From: Halicephalobus mephisto
Lineage: Eukaryota > Nematoda > Chromadorea > Rhabditida > Panagrolaimidae
Assembly: GCA_009193035.1 (NCBI GenBank)
Contig: SWDT01000114.1
Location: 62,001-126,000, forward strand
DNA length: 64,000 bases
Direction of reading: 5' to 3'
Shown in pieces: positions 31,740-44,339 of the stretch (position 1 is the first letter of the stretch; every line of letters begins with the position of its first letter). The notes beneath the pieces are model-generated. The model saw only the letters and a program-made list of their open reading frames with translations. It made no database searches and was not told where the DNA came from. The position numbers were made by a program, and so were the translations under genes.

Positions 31740-33870
31740 TAATATTTTTAAAATTTTTCCAAAAATAAGAATTTTAAAAAATTCCGGAAAATTGAAAACA
31801 CCGGAAATTACCAATAATAGCAATTAACTCTTGCCTCAGGGCTTGGGACTAATATCGAAACTAATTTTTCCGAAGCAATACGTTTTTTATTTTTTTCCGA
31901 AAATTACGGTTTTTTAAAAGCTCGAAATTAAAAAATTCCGAAAATGGATTAGTTTTAAAAAAATTTAGCTAATTTGACTCAAAAATGAGATTGAACGATT
32001 TCAAAGGTCGGGTTTTCCACATACAAAAAAATAAAAAAACGAGGATTTTCGTTCAAAAATACGCGAAAAAATTATAATATTATAAAAACAAAAAAAATTA
32101 ATTAAAAATTTGTCCCGACACGAAATTCTAGAAATTTTAAGTTTTTGATAATTTAGAATTTTTTAGAAATTTTAAAATGTTTTAGAAATTTTTACAAAAT
32201 TGTAATTAAAAATCATATATGAATTTTTTACAAAATGGTCCCGAAGTGAAATTTCAAAAATTTCTAGAATCCCGATTTTTAAATAATTTCGAAAAATTTT
32301 AATAAATTCTAAAATGTTTTAAAAATTTTTGTAAAATTGTAATTAAAAATTTTTCTAGTTTAAAAATCATATATGAATTTTTTACAAAATGGTCCCAGCA
32401 CGAAAATTTAAAAGTTTTAATTTTTAAATAATTTCGAAAAATTTTAATAAATTCTAAAATGTTTTAAAAATTTTTGTAAAATTGTAATTAAAAATTTTTC
32501 TAGTTTAAAAATCATATATGAATTTTTTACGAAATGGTCCCGAAACGAATTTCCGAAATTTTTGATTTCAGAGAGTTTCAAATTTTTCATTAGATTTCGA
32601 AATATTCTAAAAACTCCGATTTATAAAAATTTCGAAAAATTTTATCGAATTCTAAAAACTTCAATAATTAAAAAAACAAATTTGAATTTTTTCAGTTTCA
32701 CTAAAAACCACAATTTAAAAAAACAAATCTCGCCGTCAATCAAAACTGAGGACTTCAAGCATCAAAAGTCCGTTAGAGGAAAAACATCAATCTCGGATTA
32801 TACCGAAAAATAAGGCCTAACTTCCGTCCAGGAGCCGTTGGACAAATTTCCAAAGTTTTTAGGTAACTTTTAGGTAAAACTGAATAGTTTAAAAAATATA
32901 TTTATTTTAATTTTTAGAAAAATAAAAAATTTTTAATTAAAATTTTTAAATAAAATTGAGTAATTTAAAAAATATTTATTTTAATTTAAAAAAAAATAAA
33001 AAATTTTTAATTAAAATTTTTAAATAAAATTGAGTAATTTAAAAAATATTTTATTTTAATTTTAAAAAAAATAAAAAATTTTTGGTAAAATTGAATAATT
33101 TTTATTTTTATTTTAAAAAAATAAAAAAGTTCTTAAAAAATTTTAAAAATAAAAAATTTTAATTAAATTTTAAAATTTTGAACAAAAAATTAATTTTTTT
33201 AAAAATCAATAATTTTAAAATAATTTATGAAAAATTAATTTTTTGTTCGGGAGTCGTTGAAAAATTTTTTTTTTGTTTTAGTTTAATTTTGCAAAAAAAA
33301 TTATTTTGCGTTATTTTTCTAAATGTTTACACATCTCAGTCTATACTAATTTTAAAAAAATATAAAAATCCAGAAAAAATATAATTATAAAATCGAAATT
33401 AAACAAAAAAAATTTAAATTAAAAATATTTTTTAAAATTCGAAAATAAAAAATAAATTTAAAATGAATTTAAAAAAATAAAAATTTGTCAAATTTAAAGT
33501 TATTTTTTAAAAATATTTCAAAATTTAAATTTTTTAAGTTTTTTAAAATTTTATTTTTTTTTCAATTTTAATTTTTTTAATTTCAAAATTTAATTATTTT
33601 TCAAATTTTATTTTTTTAAAGTTTTAAATTTTATAAATTTCAAAATTTAAATTTTTCAAGTTTTTTAAAATTTTATTTTTTTAATTTCAAAATTTAATTA
33701 TTTTTCAATTTTAATTTTTTTAAAGTTTTAAATTTTATAAATTTTAAAATTTAAATTTTTTAAGTTTTTTAAAATTTAATTTTAAAAATTTTTTTGGAAA
33801 TTTAAGATTTTGAAAATTTTTGAAAAATAAATTTTGACTAAAATTCGTTGTAGATTTTGTGAAAATAAAG
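31740..33870. repeat. AT-rich region with tandem repeats upstream of DEG/ENaC gene
   Basis: At 32100-32560, units of about 145-155 bp carry CATATATGAATTTTTTAC and AAATGGTCCCGA (three copies). 32880-33130 and 33400-33800 are near-homogeneous AT repeats (TTTTAATTTTTAAAAAAATA, TTTTTCAAGTTTTTTAAAAT). No gene seen. Confidence 0.65.
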
Positions 33871-33927
33871 TACATGAACGTTTCGCAGTTGTCCAATGTG
33901 ACTAAACGTGAAAAAAGTATCACTTAC

Positions 33928-34020
33928 ATCAACCTTCTCAACGACCTGCTTGAACCACTTGTTCGGTCAAGAGACGTTCATGAAATGTCAGATTTCTTGT
34001 TTTCCGGCCCGTTGAAGTAA
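33928..34020 (-). other. Coding-like island, possible exon
   Basis: A complex sequence in AT-rich DNA. On the minus strand it ends with a consensus donor, GAT|GTAAGT (33928/33927), and reads PNKWFKQVVEKVD in the last frame. Joined in phase 0 to a possible acceptor just before the DEG/ENaC ATG (TTCAAG|GAG ATG), it would extend that protein. A 48-codon plus-strand ORF (33874-34020) overlaps it. Neither can be settled from sequence alone. Confidence 0.3.
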
Positions 34021-34880
34021 CTTTTGTCAAATTTTACTGAAAATAACTTTTTTCAAAAATTTAAAACAATTGTTTAAAAATTTTAAAACATGTTCGAAAA
34101 AAATTTTTTTTTTAAAATAAAGTTTTCCATTTTTTTTGATTTTTTATAAAATTTCACTTATTTAAAATCAAAATATCGAAAAAAATAAATTAATTAAAAT
34201 TTAAAAAGTTAAAAAAATTTAAATAAATTATTAAAAATTTTCAAAAATGTTCGAAAAAATAAATTTTTTTGAATTTTTAAATAAAATTTAATTAATTTAA
34301 AATTATAATATTAATAAAAAAATAAATTAATTAAAATTATAAATTTTTAGAAAGTTTAAATTTAAAAAAATTAATTTTTTGAATTTTTTAAATAAAATTA
34401 AAAAAATAAATTAATTAAATTTTTAAGTAAAATTTTATTTATTTAAAATTATAATATTGAAAAAAAATTAATTAATTAAAATTATAAATTTTTAGAAAAT
34501 TAAGGACTTAAAAAATTGAAGGTGAATAAAAATTTGGAAATCTTTGTTTTAAATTTTTGTCTGACTTTGTTCTTGATTTATTGGATTTTTAATGAATAAA
34601 AAAAATTCGTTAAATGAGTTTTTTCAAAAAAATACAAATGTTTTTTTCGAAAATAATTTTGATGACGTCATGAAATTTATTTTTTTAATGAAAATTTTTA
34701 ATAATTGTGAAATTTATTTTTTTTAAATTTAAATCAAAATTGATGCAAAAAAGTAATTTGGAAAAAATAAATCCCTGCGGCGAAAATTCCTTGATAATGA
34801 TCAATTTTGGTCGTTTACTGTCGAAAATTAAAATTTGACTTAAATGGACAGCCGAAGAGAAATGCGAAATGAGCTCCCAC
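34021..34880. other. Gene-free AT-rich DNA
   Basis: TTTAAAAATT / AATTAATTAAAAT-type simple sequence. The last part (34780-34880) is more complex, but its open minus frame has no clear splice context. Confidence 0.6.
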
Positions 34881-34884
34881 AGCG

Positions 34885-35580
34885 AAAATCCCTGAAAATT
34901 ACGGTAAATTTATTTATTCATGATTAAAAGTGGAATTTTATACAATAAAATTCAAAAAAAAGAGAAATAAAATTTTGTTTTTAATGAATTTTGAATTTTA
35001 TAATTTAATAATCTAAATTAAATTAAACATAAACAATCATCTAAGATGAGAGAAACATTAATTTTCGTTGTGAAATTCCCTGAAAATTACGGTAAATTTA
35101 TTTATTCATGATTAAAAGTGGAATTTTGTACAATAAAATTTTGTTTTATGTTTTTAATGAATTTTGAATTTTATAATTTAATAATTTGGATTAAATTAAA
35201 CATAAACAATCATCTAAGATGAGAGAAACATTAATTCTCGTCGCAAAATTCCCTGAAAATTACGGTAAATTTATTTATTCATGATTGAAAGTGGAATTTT
35301 GTACAATAAAATTCAAGAAAAAAGAGAAATAAAATTTTGTTTTATGTTTTTAATGAATTTTGGATTTTATAATTTAATAATCTAAATTAAATTAAACATA
35401 AACAACCATCTAAGATGGGAAAAATATTAATTTTCGTTGTGAAATTCCCTGAAAATTACGGTAAATTTATTTATTCATGATTAAAAGTAGAATTTTGTAC
35501 AATAAAATTTTAAAAATAAAATTTTGTTTTATAAGTTTTTAATGAATTTTGGATTTTAATTGAAGTAATATTATCCGATT
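34885..35580. repeat. Tandem repeat, about 185-bp unit, 4 copies
   Basis: CCTGAAAATTACGGTAAATT begins units at about 34891, 35079, 35252 and 35448. Each contains ATTTATTCATGATTAAAAGT, CAATAAAATTTTGTTTTA and CATAAACAATCATCTAAGAT. Confidence 0.85.
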
Positions 35581-35753
35581 TTTAAAATCTTAATCTTCGA
35601 CCGCTGATGATTTCTGATTGTTGAGTACTTCCCGAGGAAATCAGTTCTCACTTCTGATCCATGTCCTCCGAAAAATTGTATTATTTGTTTACACTCGGTC
35701 CCCTGAGGCTCGCCTTTCCGCGTCTTGACGAATAGGATTAGCTTTTTTCACCT

Positions 35754-35978
35754 TTATTCTTGGGCTGAAGGAAATTCCTGATTCAATTGAGAGGCAAACA
35801 CAGGTTGGCCTAAGTTGACTTTGACGTTCCCGGAGATCCCTTTATTCGAATCCTGCAAGATCACGTTTTCGTCCTCGTTACGGTGTCCTTTGTCTGTTAA
35901 ACAGTCGAGCAAGTGGATAACTTTAGGTAAATCCGGATCAATTTTCGGTAAGTACGACTCGTTTTGGAATACATAAAA
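35754..35978 (-). other. Coding-like island, 74-codon open frame
   Basis: The minus strand is open for 74 codons to TAA (35756-35754), with strongly C-ending codons (GAC, AAC, ATC, GTC) unlike the surroundings: ESYLPKIDPDLPKVIHLLDC, then GISGNVKVNLGQPVFASQ. No ATG and no clear acceptor were located. A competing plus-strand frame of about 54 codons ends at a perfect donor (TTCG|GTAAGT near 35948). I favour the minus frame by codon use. Confidence 0.35.
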
Positions 35979-35990
35979 TCATACAATCAT

Positions 35991-36420
35991 AAAAAGTAGT
36001 AACTTTTTTGTGAAATTCTGAAAAAAAAATTTATATAAAAATTAAATTTTTAAAACTTTCCCGTTAAGACCAAAAGCTTAGAAATTTAATTTTTATATGA
36101 TTTTAGAAACTTCTAAAATTTTTATAATAAAAAGTAGTAACTTTTTTGTGAAATTCTGAAAAAAAAATTTATATAAAAATTTCCAAAACTTTCCCGTTAA
36201 GACCTAAAATTTTGAAATTTACTTTTTATATAATTTTAGAAACTTTTAAAATTATTATAATAAAAAGTAGTAACTTTTTTGTGAAATTCTGAAAAAAAAA
36301 TTTATATAAAAATTAAATTTTTAAAACTTTCCCATTAAGACCAAAAACTTTGAAATTTAATTTTTATATAACTTTAGAAACTTCTAAAATTTTTATAATA
36401 AAAAGTAGTAATTTTTTTGT
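35991..36420. repeat. Tandem repeat, about 137-bp unit, 3+ copies
   Basis: AAAAAGTAGTAACTTTTTTG starts units at about 35991, 36128, 36262 and 36400 (last partial). Each has ACTTTCCCGTTAAGACC and TTTAGAAACTTCTAAAATT. Confidence 0.85.
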
Positions 36421-36789
36421 GAAATTCCGAAAAATCAAAATTATGTAATTAAAAAAGTACAAATTTTTCTTTCAAATTTATTTTTTTAAAAATTTTCTAT
36501 TTTAAAATAAATTTAAATTTTATATTTATCTTTATTTTTATTTTCGAAAAAATTTTATTTTTATTTTTATTTTTGAAAAATTTCATACTGTATTCTGTAA
36601 TTTTATTGAAATACAGTAACTATGGAATTTCTTTAAAAAATAACTTGTTTTTTCACAATAAAAAAATAATGGAATTTAATTGTATTCTTAGCCTGTTTTG
36701 TCAGAAATCTATGATGAAACAATTAAGCCCATTGAGGGGTTTTCAAGGACAGTGTCCGGTTTTACATCACGAATCAGACTAAGAGAACC

Positions 36790-38640
36790 ATAAAAAACCA
36801 AGGACACTCGAGATTCCCAGGACGTCTCCGATTCGAATATTACTCAAGTTCCACAATAGTTTGATCCCCAGGGACAGAACGTCCCCCTGATACGGTAGTT
36901 TTCTATTATCTAAGAAAATTTAAAAATCGAAAGAAATTTTTCTAATTTTCTTTTAAAATTAATCAGTACTATTTTTCGATTTTCTTATAGTTTTTAACTT
37001 TTTCGAAAATGTTAAAAAATTAAAAACACTCGAGATTCTGAGGACGTTTTCTGTTCGAACACTAATTGACTTTCATGATAGTTTGATCCCCAGCGGCAGA
37101 AAGATTTTTCTAAATTTATTATTTTTTGTCTAAGATAATAAAAAAATTAAAAAATCAAAAGAAATTTTTCTAATTTTCTTTTAAAATTAATCAGTACTAT
37201 TTTTCGATCTTTTTTATAGTTTTTAACTTTTTTGAAAATGTTAAAAAATTAAGAGCACTTGAGATTCTTAGGATGTCTAACCCAAGTACTACTCAAGCTC
37301 TACAGCGTTTGACTGACCAGATCAAAAGATATGCGTGGTTTTGAACTCTAACGGGAAAAATAACCTTAGGGTTGACCATTTTTCCATTTTTCCGTTTTAT
37401 TGAAAAATAAAAAAATTCGAAAAACGCACGTAATTGACATTTTTATATTAATTCTGAAATCTATCACTTTTTCTGATCCGTTTTTTTAAATTTGTTCAAT
37501 ATTTTAAAAAATAAAAAAACTAAGATTTTCGAAATTTTCAAAGATGTCTCCGATACGATACTAACCGAGCCCAACGGCACTTGACCGGCCAGATCGAAGG
37601 ACACAGCGTGGTTCGAGTTTAAGCTGCTGCTTCGTATATTGGTCCAAACCACGTTTATCGTTTTTTTGTGGACCAGAGAAAAATTCAACAAAAAGTAGAA
37701 AAATAAATTTTCTATAGTATCTCCAACAGACCATCATCATCTTCCCAATGTTTACTTTATAACGTGTCCGAATTTCTTTGGTAAAAAATTTAAGCCAGGA
37801 ACATTCGAGATTCCGAGGACGTTTTTTATTCGAATACTAATTGACTTTCATGATACAGTGGAATCTCGATATAAGACCCCCCAGGCTATAAGGTACGATT
37901 TTAAGGAATTTTAGCCATATTCTACCCTCAATATAAGACACCCCAGGCTGTAAGGTACGATTTTAAAGAATTTTAGTCATATTCGACCCTCGATATAACA
38001 CACCCCAGACTATAAGGTACGATTTTAAGGAATTTTAGTCATATTCTATCCTCGATATAACACACCTCAGGCTATAAGGTACGATTTTAAGGAATTTTAG
38101 TCATATTCGACCCTCGATATAAGACACCCCAGGCTATAAGGCACGATTCGTCCGGTCCCTTGAGGGTGCCTTATATCGAGATTCCACTGTAGTTTGATCC
38201 CCAGCGGCAGAAAGATTTTTCTAACTTTATTATTTTTTGTCTAAGAAAATTTAAAAAATTTAAAAATCAAAAGAAATTTTCCTAATTTTCTTTTAAAATT
38301 AATCAATACTATTTTTCGATCTTTTTATAGTTTTTAACTTTTTCGAAAATGTTAAAAAATTAAAAACACTCGAGATTCTGAGGACGTTTTCTGTTCGAAT
38401 AATAATTGACTTTTATGATAGTTTGATCCCCAGCGGCAGAAAGATTTTTCTAACTTTATTATTTTTTGTCTAAGAAAATTTAAAAAATTTAAAAATTAAA
38501 AGAAATTTTCCTAATTTTCTTTTAAAATTAATCAATACTATTTTTCGATCTTTTTATAGTTTTTAACTTTTTCGAAAATGTTCAAAAAATTAAAATATTC
38601 GAAATCCCCAGGATGTCTCCGATTCAAGTATTGCTTAAGC
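36790..38640. repeat. Array of about 228-bp units, 6 copies, one interrupted by a MITE
   Basis: CACTCGAGATTC(T/C)GAGGACG begins units near 36806, 37026, 37257, 37803, 38367 and 38597. Each also carries ATTGACTTTCATGATAGTTT, GATCCCCAGCGGCAGAAAG and TTTTCTTTTAAAATTAATCA. The 37803-38367 interval is 564 bp because a 334-bp element plus a 2-bp target duplication sits inside. Confidence 0.85.
37856..38189. mobile_element. 334-bp TIR element (pogo/Tc1-like MITE) with TA duplication
   Basis: Begins CAGTGGAATCTCGATATAAG and ends with its inverse CTTATATCGAGATTCCACTG, flanked by TA at 37854-37855 and 38190-38191. Inside are about five 60-bp tandem units (AGGCTATAAGGTACGATTTT, ATTTTAGTCATATTC). Intact repeat units nearby read CATGATAGTTTGATCC, which is exactly the pre-insertion site. 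Confidence 0.92.
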
Positions 38641-38906
38641 CCTGCAGCGTTTGGTTGGCCAGATCAGAATATATAACGTGGTTGATCCCTAGCGACAAAT
38701 CCACAGATCCACTAGAGCACTTTACAGAACAGTCCTCATCTTTGGAATTATTGAGAATCCGCTTTCCTTTTTTCACTCTCCAATTTTCGGTCAAAACGGA
38801 AAACAAACATAAATTTCAAATTTGAATTGATCGATTAGAGGCAAATCCTTGTTCTGACAGTTTTTCGAACTATTCCAAGCGTTTCGGAGCAGAACGGGGG
38901 AGTTGG

Positions 38907-39297
38907 CACAGACAAAAAAGCGTAACTTTTGGCTCAGTAACAAATGTAAATCGTCACTATTATTTTTTAATTTCCGTCACAAAAGTCAAATATTCATAAA
39001 AATGTGACTTTTTTGTTATATTTACTAATTGTTACAGAGCCAAAAGTCATGCTTTTATGTGTATAGAGACTTTGGATAGTGACTAGAAAGCCCTGATTTG
39101 AGTTCGAAATAGACACTATCCAAAGTCTCTGCACACAAAAAAGCGTAACTTTTGGCCCAGTAACAAATGCAAATCGTCACTATTATTTTTTAATTTTCGT
39201 CACAAAAGTCAAATATTCATAAAAATGTGACGATTCTTATATTTTTGTTATACTTGGCAATTGTTACAGAGCCAAAAGTTGCGTTTTTTGAATGCAC
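38907..39297. mobile_element. GCGTAACTTTTGG palindromic MITE, copy 1 (double unit)
   Basis: Two units, each AAAAGCGTAACTTTTGGC...GCCAAAAGT, joined by a palindromic linker (GACTTTGGATAGTGAC ... CACTATCCAAAGTC). Internal words GTAACAAATGCAAATCGTCA and GTGACGATT are shared with the other copies. Confidence 0.8.
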
Positions 39298-39528
39298 TTG
39301 TTTCTGTCCAGATCGAGCTCAAGACCATTTGACCGAAATTTTTATTTAAATTTTTCAAAATTAAAATTTTTTTAAATTAAAATTTTTTAAAATTGAAATT
39401 TTTTAAATTGAAATTTTTTAAAATTGAAATTTTTTAAATTTATCTAGATTATTTCGTAAAATTTCCATCTTTAATTTAATAATAGCGTGATATCGGAATC
39501 GTACCTTTCTGTTTCGATCTTATCTGAC

Positions 39529-39700
39529 GTTGGAATTATGATTTCCATTGTTTCCCGATTTTTCTCTTTTTGAAGAAGCCGGAATCGATCTGTCTTGTCC
39601 GAATCTTCTCGAAAAATTTTTGATCCGAAAATCTCCAAGGTCCAATTTGTTTCTTTTTTGATTTTTGAAAGCCGGTTTCGAATCAGATTCGTTAAGACAA
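39529..39700 (-). other. Coding-like island
   Basis: Open minus-strand frame reading NESDSKPAFKNQKRNKLDLG then RRFGQDRSIPASSKREKSGN, Ser/Lys-rich, ending at a weak donor AAC|GTCAGA. Complex, GC-richer than its surroundings. Gene unknown. Confidence 0.3.
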
Positions 39701-40169
39701 AAAGTGATTAGGTTTTATTATTATCAAAGAAATCGGTCAGCCATCTGTAGTCTCAGTTGGAATATCTGCTAGCTAGTTTTTTTAAAAAAAACGTGTTTTT
39801 ATTTTTTGAACGAGTTTTTGATATTTTTCGCTTCAGGAAACCGAAAATAAATATAATTTTTGCAGAATATTTGTCCACAAATTTGAATTTTTCGATTTGG
39901 AAAATACAATTTTTTAAACATATTCAAAAAAATAAAAATTAAAAAAAAACTAAAATAATTTTTTAAAGATATTCAAAAAAAATTTTTTAAATTAAAATGT
40001 TTTTAAAGATATTCGAAAAAATAAAAATTTAAAAAAAAACTAAAATAATTTTTAAACATATTCAAAAAAATAAAAATTTTTAAAATCTGAAATAATTTTT
40101 TAAAAAGATTTTTATGAAAAAAATTTAAAATATTTTTTAAAGATTTTTATGAAAAAACAAAAATTTTCG

Positions 40170-40292
40170 TTTTAAGACCTGATTTGATGGTAAATCTTAT
40201 CCTCTCCATAAATGTCCATTTTGGACATTTCCAATTTCTCTGTTGGATTACGGACTGTCCGATCAATTCACTCGTGAACATCGATTTTCCGA
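40170..40292 (-). other. Coding-like island
   Basis: Minus strand from an ATG in CCGGATGGATCTCGG: MDLGKSMFTSELIGQSVIQQ, then NWKCPKWTFMERIRFTIKS, with a possible donor TCAG|GTCTTA. It abuts the MITE at 40302, which may have disturbed an acceptor. Confidence 0.3.
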
Positions 40293-40301
40293 GATCCATC
40301 C

Positions 40302-40912
40302 GGACACCAAAATCGTAACTTTTGGTTTCTTAACACTTGCCAAATGTAACAAAATAGAACAATCGTCACATTTTTATGGATATTTGATTTTTTCGACGAA
40401 AATTAAAAAATAATAGTGACGATTTATATTTGTTACTGTGCCAAAAGTTACGCTTTCTTTTGTGTGCAGAGATTTTGGATAGTGTCTATCTCCAACTCAA
40501 ATCAGGGCTTTCTAGTCACTATCCAGTTTCTATACACATAAAATCATAACTTTTAGCTCTGTAACAATTAGTAAATGTAACAAAAAAATCACATTTTTAT
40601 GGATATTAGATATTTGTGACAAAAATTACAACTTAATATTGACGATTTGCATTTGTTACTATGTCAAAAACTGCGATTTTTTGTGTGCAGAGATTTTGAA
40701 TAGTGACTATTTCGAACTCAAATCAGGGCTTTCTAGTCACTATCCAGTTTCTATACACATAAAATCGTAACTTTTGGCTCTGTAACAATTACTAAATGTA
40801 ACAAAAAAGTCACATTTTTATGAATATTTGACTTTTGTGACGGAAATTAAAAAATAATAGTGACGATTTATATTTGTTACTGAGCCAAAAGTTACGCTTC
40901 CTTTTGTGTGCG
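40302..40912. mobile_element. GCGTAACTTTTGG palindromic MITE, copy 2 (triple unit)
   Basis: Three units (ATCGTAACTTTTGG...GCCAAAAGTTACGC) joined by two palindromic linkers with GCCCTGATTTGAGTT on one strand or the other. Same family as 38907-39297. Confidence 0.8.
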
Positions 40913-40915
40913 AAC

Positions 40916-41035
40916 CTTGTTTGTCCATTCAAAAATCTTCGTCAAAATAACCTTGGTCAAGTTTCTCCACTGATAACGAGCCTGCCAAAACATCATCACT
41001 TCTGATCCGAAAAGTGAAACATCATTGCTTTCATT
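40916..41035 (-). other. Coding-like island
   Basis: Open minus frame NESNDVSLFGSEVMMFWQAR followed by YQWRNLTKVILTKIFEWTNK, ending AACAAG|GTTCGC. It looks like real protein with aromatic and basic residues; family not recognised. It could be an exon of an unseen minus-strand gene. Confidence 0.35.
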
Positions 41036-42740
41036 ATTTTAAAAAAATTAAATTTTTTTGATGATTTTTGAATGAGATTTTTTTTAATCAATTCAAAATT
41101 ATTATTTTATTTTTAAAGAAGTTCTCAAATAGAAAATTATTTTAAAAATTGTTTAAAAATTCTGAAATAAGAATTTTTTTAAATTGTTTAAAAAATTTAT
41201 TTAAAGATTCTCGAAGGGAAAATTTTTCTAAAATTTATTTTAAAATCCTGAAATAGGAAATTTTAAAAAAATTCTGAAATAAAAATTATTTTAAAAATTG
41301 TTTAAAAAATTCTGAAATAAAAATTATTTTAAAAATTCTTTAAAAAATTTTAAAATTCTGAAATAAAATTTTTCTAAAAATTGTTTAAAAAATTTATTTA
41401 AAGATTCTCGAAGGGAAAATTTTTCTAAAATTTATTTTAAAATCCTGAAATAGGATATTTTTAAAAAATTCTGAAATAAAAATTATTTTAGAAAATTTTT
41501 AAATTTTGAAATAAAATTTTTTTAAATTGTTTAAAAAATTTATTTAAAGATTCTCGAAGGGAAAATTTGTTTAGCTGTTTTCGAACGGAAAATTTATCTA
41601 AAAGGTTCTCGGAGGAAAAATTTGTCCAGCTGTTCTTGAATTGAAAATTTAATTTTCGGAATTAATTCAAGGTTAACGTATTTTTAAAGCGGTGATGTTC
41701 ACAACAGACGGTCATTGAGATTCACATCTGATAAGGCTCCTGGCGCCGAGACTATAAATCGGCCAACACAGGTCACTTATCTTTTTTTACAACCTAAATT
41801 GGTTTCGATCTAAAAAAACTTGTATAAATTCAATTTTTCCGTTAAATATAGTTTTTTTTTTAAATTAAAATTTTTTTTGTTAAATATAATATTTTTTTAA
41901 ATTAAAACTTTTTTTAAATTCAATTTTTTTTTTGTTAAATATAAAATTTTTTAAAATTAAACCTTTTTGTTAAATTTAAACTTTTTTTGTTAAATATAAA
42001 ATTTTTCTAAATTAAAACCTTTTTGTTAAATTAAAACTTTTTTGTTAAATATAAAATTTTTTTAAATTAAAACTGTTTTATTAAATTAAAAACTTTGTTA
42101 AATTTCAAATCTTTTTAATTCAAATTTTTTAATTAAAAATTTTTAAAAAATTTAAATTTCTTAATTTTTTTCAAAGGTCCGTTGTGTACTTATTTGAGAG
42201 GTTTTTAGAAAACGTTCTTGTGCATTTTCCATCTTTCAAAAAACTGGAGTAGAACATTTTTACGGATCGTCAAAAATGAACGGAAAAACTGTGAAAATTG
42301 GTCTTGCCCAATTGGATCGATACTTGTCTAATATTAAATCATCATAATATTATAAAAAATAATATGTAAGTTTCGTCATCAAGTCCTCTCGACGCGAAAT
42401 TAAAAAATTTTTGAACTTTTTTTAAAAAAAATTTAGATTTTTTTGGAAAATTTTTAAACTTTTTTTTTAATTTAGATTTTTTTAGAAAAGTTTTGAACCT
42501 TTTTTTTTAAAAAATTTAGATTTTTTTGGAACATTTTTGAACTTTTTTTTAATTTAGATTTTTTTAGAAAAGTTTTGAACCTTTTTTTTAAAAAAATTTA
42601 GATTTTTTTGGAAAATTTTTGAACTTTTTTTTAATTTAGATTTTTTTAGAAAAGTTTTGAACCTTTTTTTTAAAAAAATTTAGATTTTTATGGAAAAGTT
42701 TAAAAACCTTGAGATTTTTGAAAAGTTATAAAATTTTTAC
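41036..42740. repeat. AT-rich tandem repeats
   Basis: 41100-41640: units with TTCTGAAATAAAAATTATTT and AAGATTCTCGAAGGGAAAAT. 41830-42120: TTTGTTAAATATAAAATTTT units. 42400-42720: about 100-bp units of TTAGATTTTTTTAGAAAAG / TTTGAACC. Two short complex patches (41690-41780, 42170-42310) interrupt them; on the minus strand the second has an acceptor-like TTTTCACAG and reads RSFLTIRKNVLLQFFERWKM. Confidence 0.6.
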
Positions 42741-42744
42741 TCCA

Positions 42745-43510
42745 GATAATTTCAAATCTAGAATTTATGAGTTTGATTACGTCATAAATATTTTTTGCTC
42801 TGGTATAATTTAAAAATCGAGACACATGCTCGGGACACTGATATCTAAGAAATCGGTGTCATAATCAATTTCAGATATTCTTAAATTTGATCAAAAAGTA
42901 CTTAGAAATAAATACTCGAACCTGTAGATTCTGAATCTGAAGTCAGAATTCTGGATTCTGGGGATTAAATATTGATTCTGATTTCAGATTAAGAATCTAC
43001 GGGTTTGATTACAGTATTATAAGTATTTTTTGCTCTGGTATAATTTGAAAATTAAGATATAAATGTCCGAGACACTGATATCTAAGAAATCGGTGTCATA
43101 ATCAATTTCAAATATTCTTAAATTTGATCAAAAAGTACTTAGAAATAAATACTCGAACCTGTAGATTCTGAATCTGAAGTCAGAATTCTGGATTCTGGAG
43201 GTATAATGTTGATTCTGATTCCAGATTAAGAATCTACGGGTTTGATTACAGTATTATAAGTATTTTTTACTCAGATATAATTTGAAAATTAAGATATAAA
43301 TGTCCAGGACACTGATATCTAAGAAATCAATGTCATAATCAATTTCAGATATTCTTAAATTTGATCAAAAAGTACTTAGAAATAAATACTCGAATCTGTA
43401 GATTCTGAATCCAAAATTCCCAAGGTCAACTTTTGATTCTGATTCCAGATTAAGAATCTACGGGTTTGATTACAGTATTATAAACTTTTTTTACTCTGGT
43501 ATAATTTGAC
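42745..43510. repeat. Tandem repeat, about 238-bp unit, 3+ copies
   Basis: GATATCTAAGAAATC(G/A)(G/A)TGTC recurs at about 42840, 43078 and 43315. Units also share GATTACAGTATTATAAG and TTTGATCAAAAAGTACTTAG. Confidence 0.9.
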
Positions 43511-43690
43511 TCTCGATATAACGTAATCCGAGAGACAGGATAAAAACTAAGTTAAATCGAGATTTCAAATTTCAAATTTTATTTCAAATTTTATTCCTAT
43601 TTCGCACAGAAAAGCAACAAAGTTATCTACAATCTTTAAAGTGACTAGATTTTATAAATGACTACTTTCTAAGTTAAATCGAGAGTTAAT
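43510..43690. mobile_element. Possible diverged TIR element (TCTCGATATAACG ... TTAAATCGAGAG)
   Basis: GACTCTCGATATAACGTAAT at the left and TAAGTTAAATCGAGAGTTAA at the right are roughly inverted, resembling the ends of the 37856-38189 element. Internal TTAAATCGAGATT is a further partial copy. Too diverged to fix the ends. Confidence 0.4.
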
Positions 43691-43859
43691 TAATATTATT
43701 TTTAAAAAAATTTTCCCAGGACCGAAAAATATTATATAAAATCGAAAGTCAACGGTAATTTCAAAATTAAGACACACGTGTTCAAAACACAAATGACACA
43801 TAAGCGGAAATTTTCGATTAGATTTTAGGTATTTTTTAAATTATAATTAGTCATTGTAC

Positions 43860-44016
43860 CGATTTCCATCTCCCCCGCAAAATTTGACACAGATGATTTA
43901 GATTTCGGACAATTTACTGATTCATTCAGCCATCGATAGGCCCGTTTTGTCATTTTTGAAGGAGTGTCTTTTGCAATTTTCTTCAATAAAAACAGAAAAT
44001 ACATTTTTAGTCTCAC
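43860..44016 (-). other. Coding-like island
   Basis: Minus-strand open frame with KIAKDTPSKMTKRAYRWLNE and SKSSVSNFAGEMEIG, donor-like ATCG|GTACAA. Flanks are AT filler. Part of a set of minus-strand islands between 33.9 and 45.3 kb. Confidence 0.35.
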
Positions 44017-44339
44017 CTTTGATCGATTTTAATTTTAAAATTTTACGTTTTTTCTTTAAATTTTTTGTGAATAAAGAAAACAAGCTTAAGCTTCTTCGAA
44101 AAAAATTTTTTTAATCCTAAATTGTCGAAACTCTTGCGCAAATTTTTGACGGAAGTTGTTTAATTTTCGGATTTAGTTGTTCATTTTTCTTTGAAGAAAA
44201 CTGTTTTTGAACAGATGCGTGGGCAAATCGGGTTTCCGTGGCCAACCATTAGCCAGTTTCTTACTTAATTTAAAAAATAACTAATTTGAACCCTCGACTA
44301 TTCTTCTTGTTTGAAAAGTGGAAATATTTGCGTGATTCT

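Noticed and set aside
33874..34020. Plus-strand 48-codon ORF
   Set aside because: Not chosen as a gene; it overlaps a minus-strand island with a consensus donor and has no other support.
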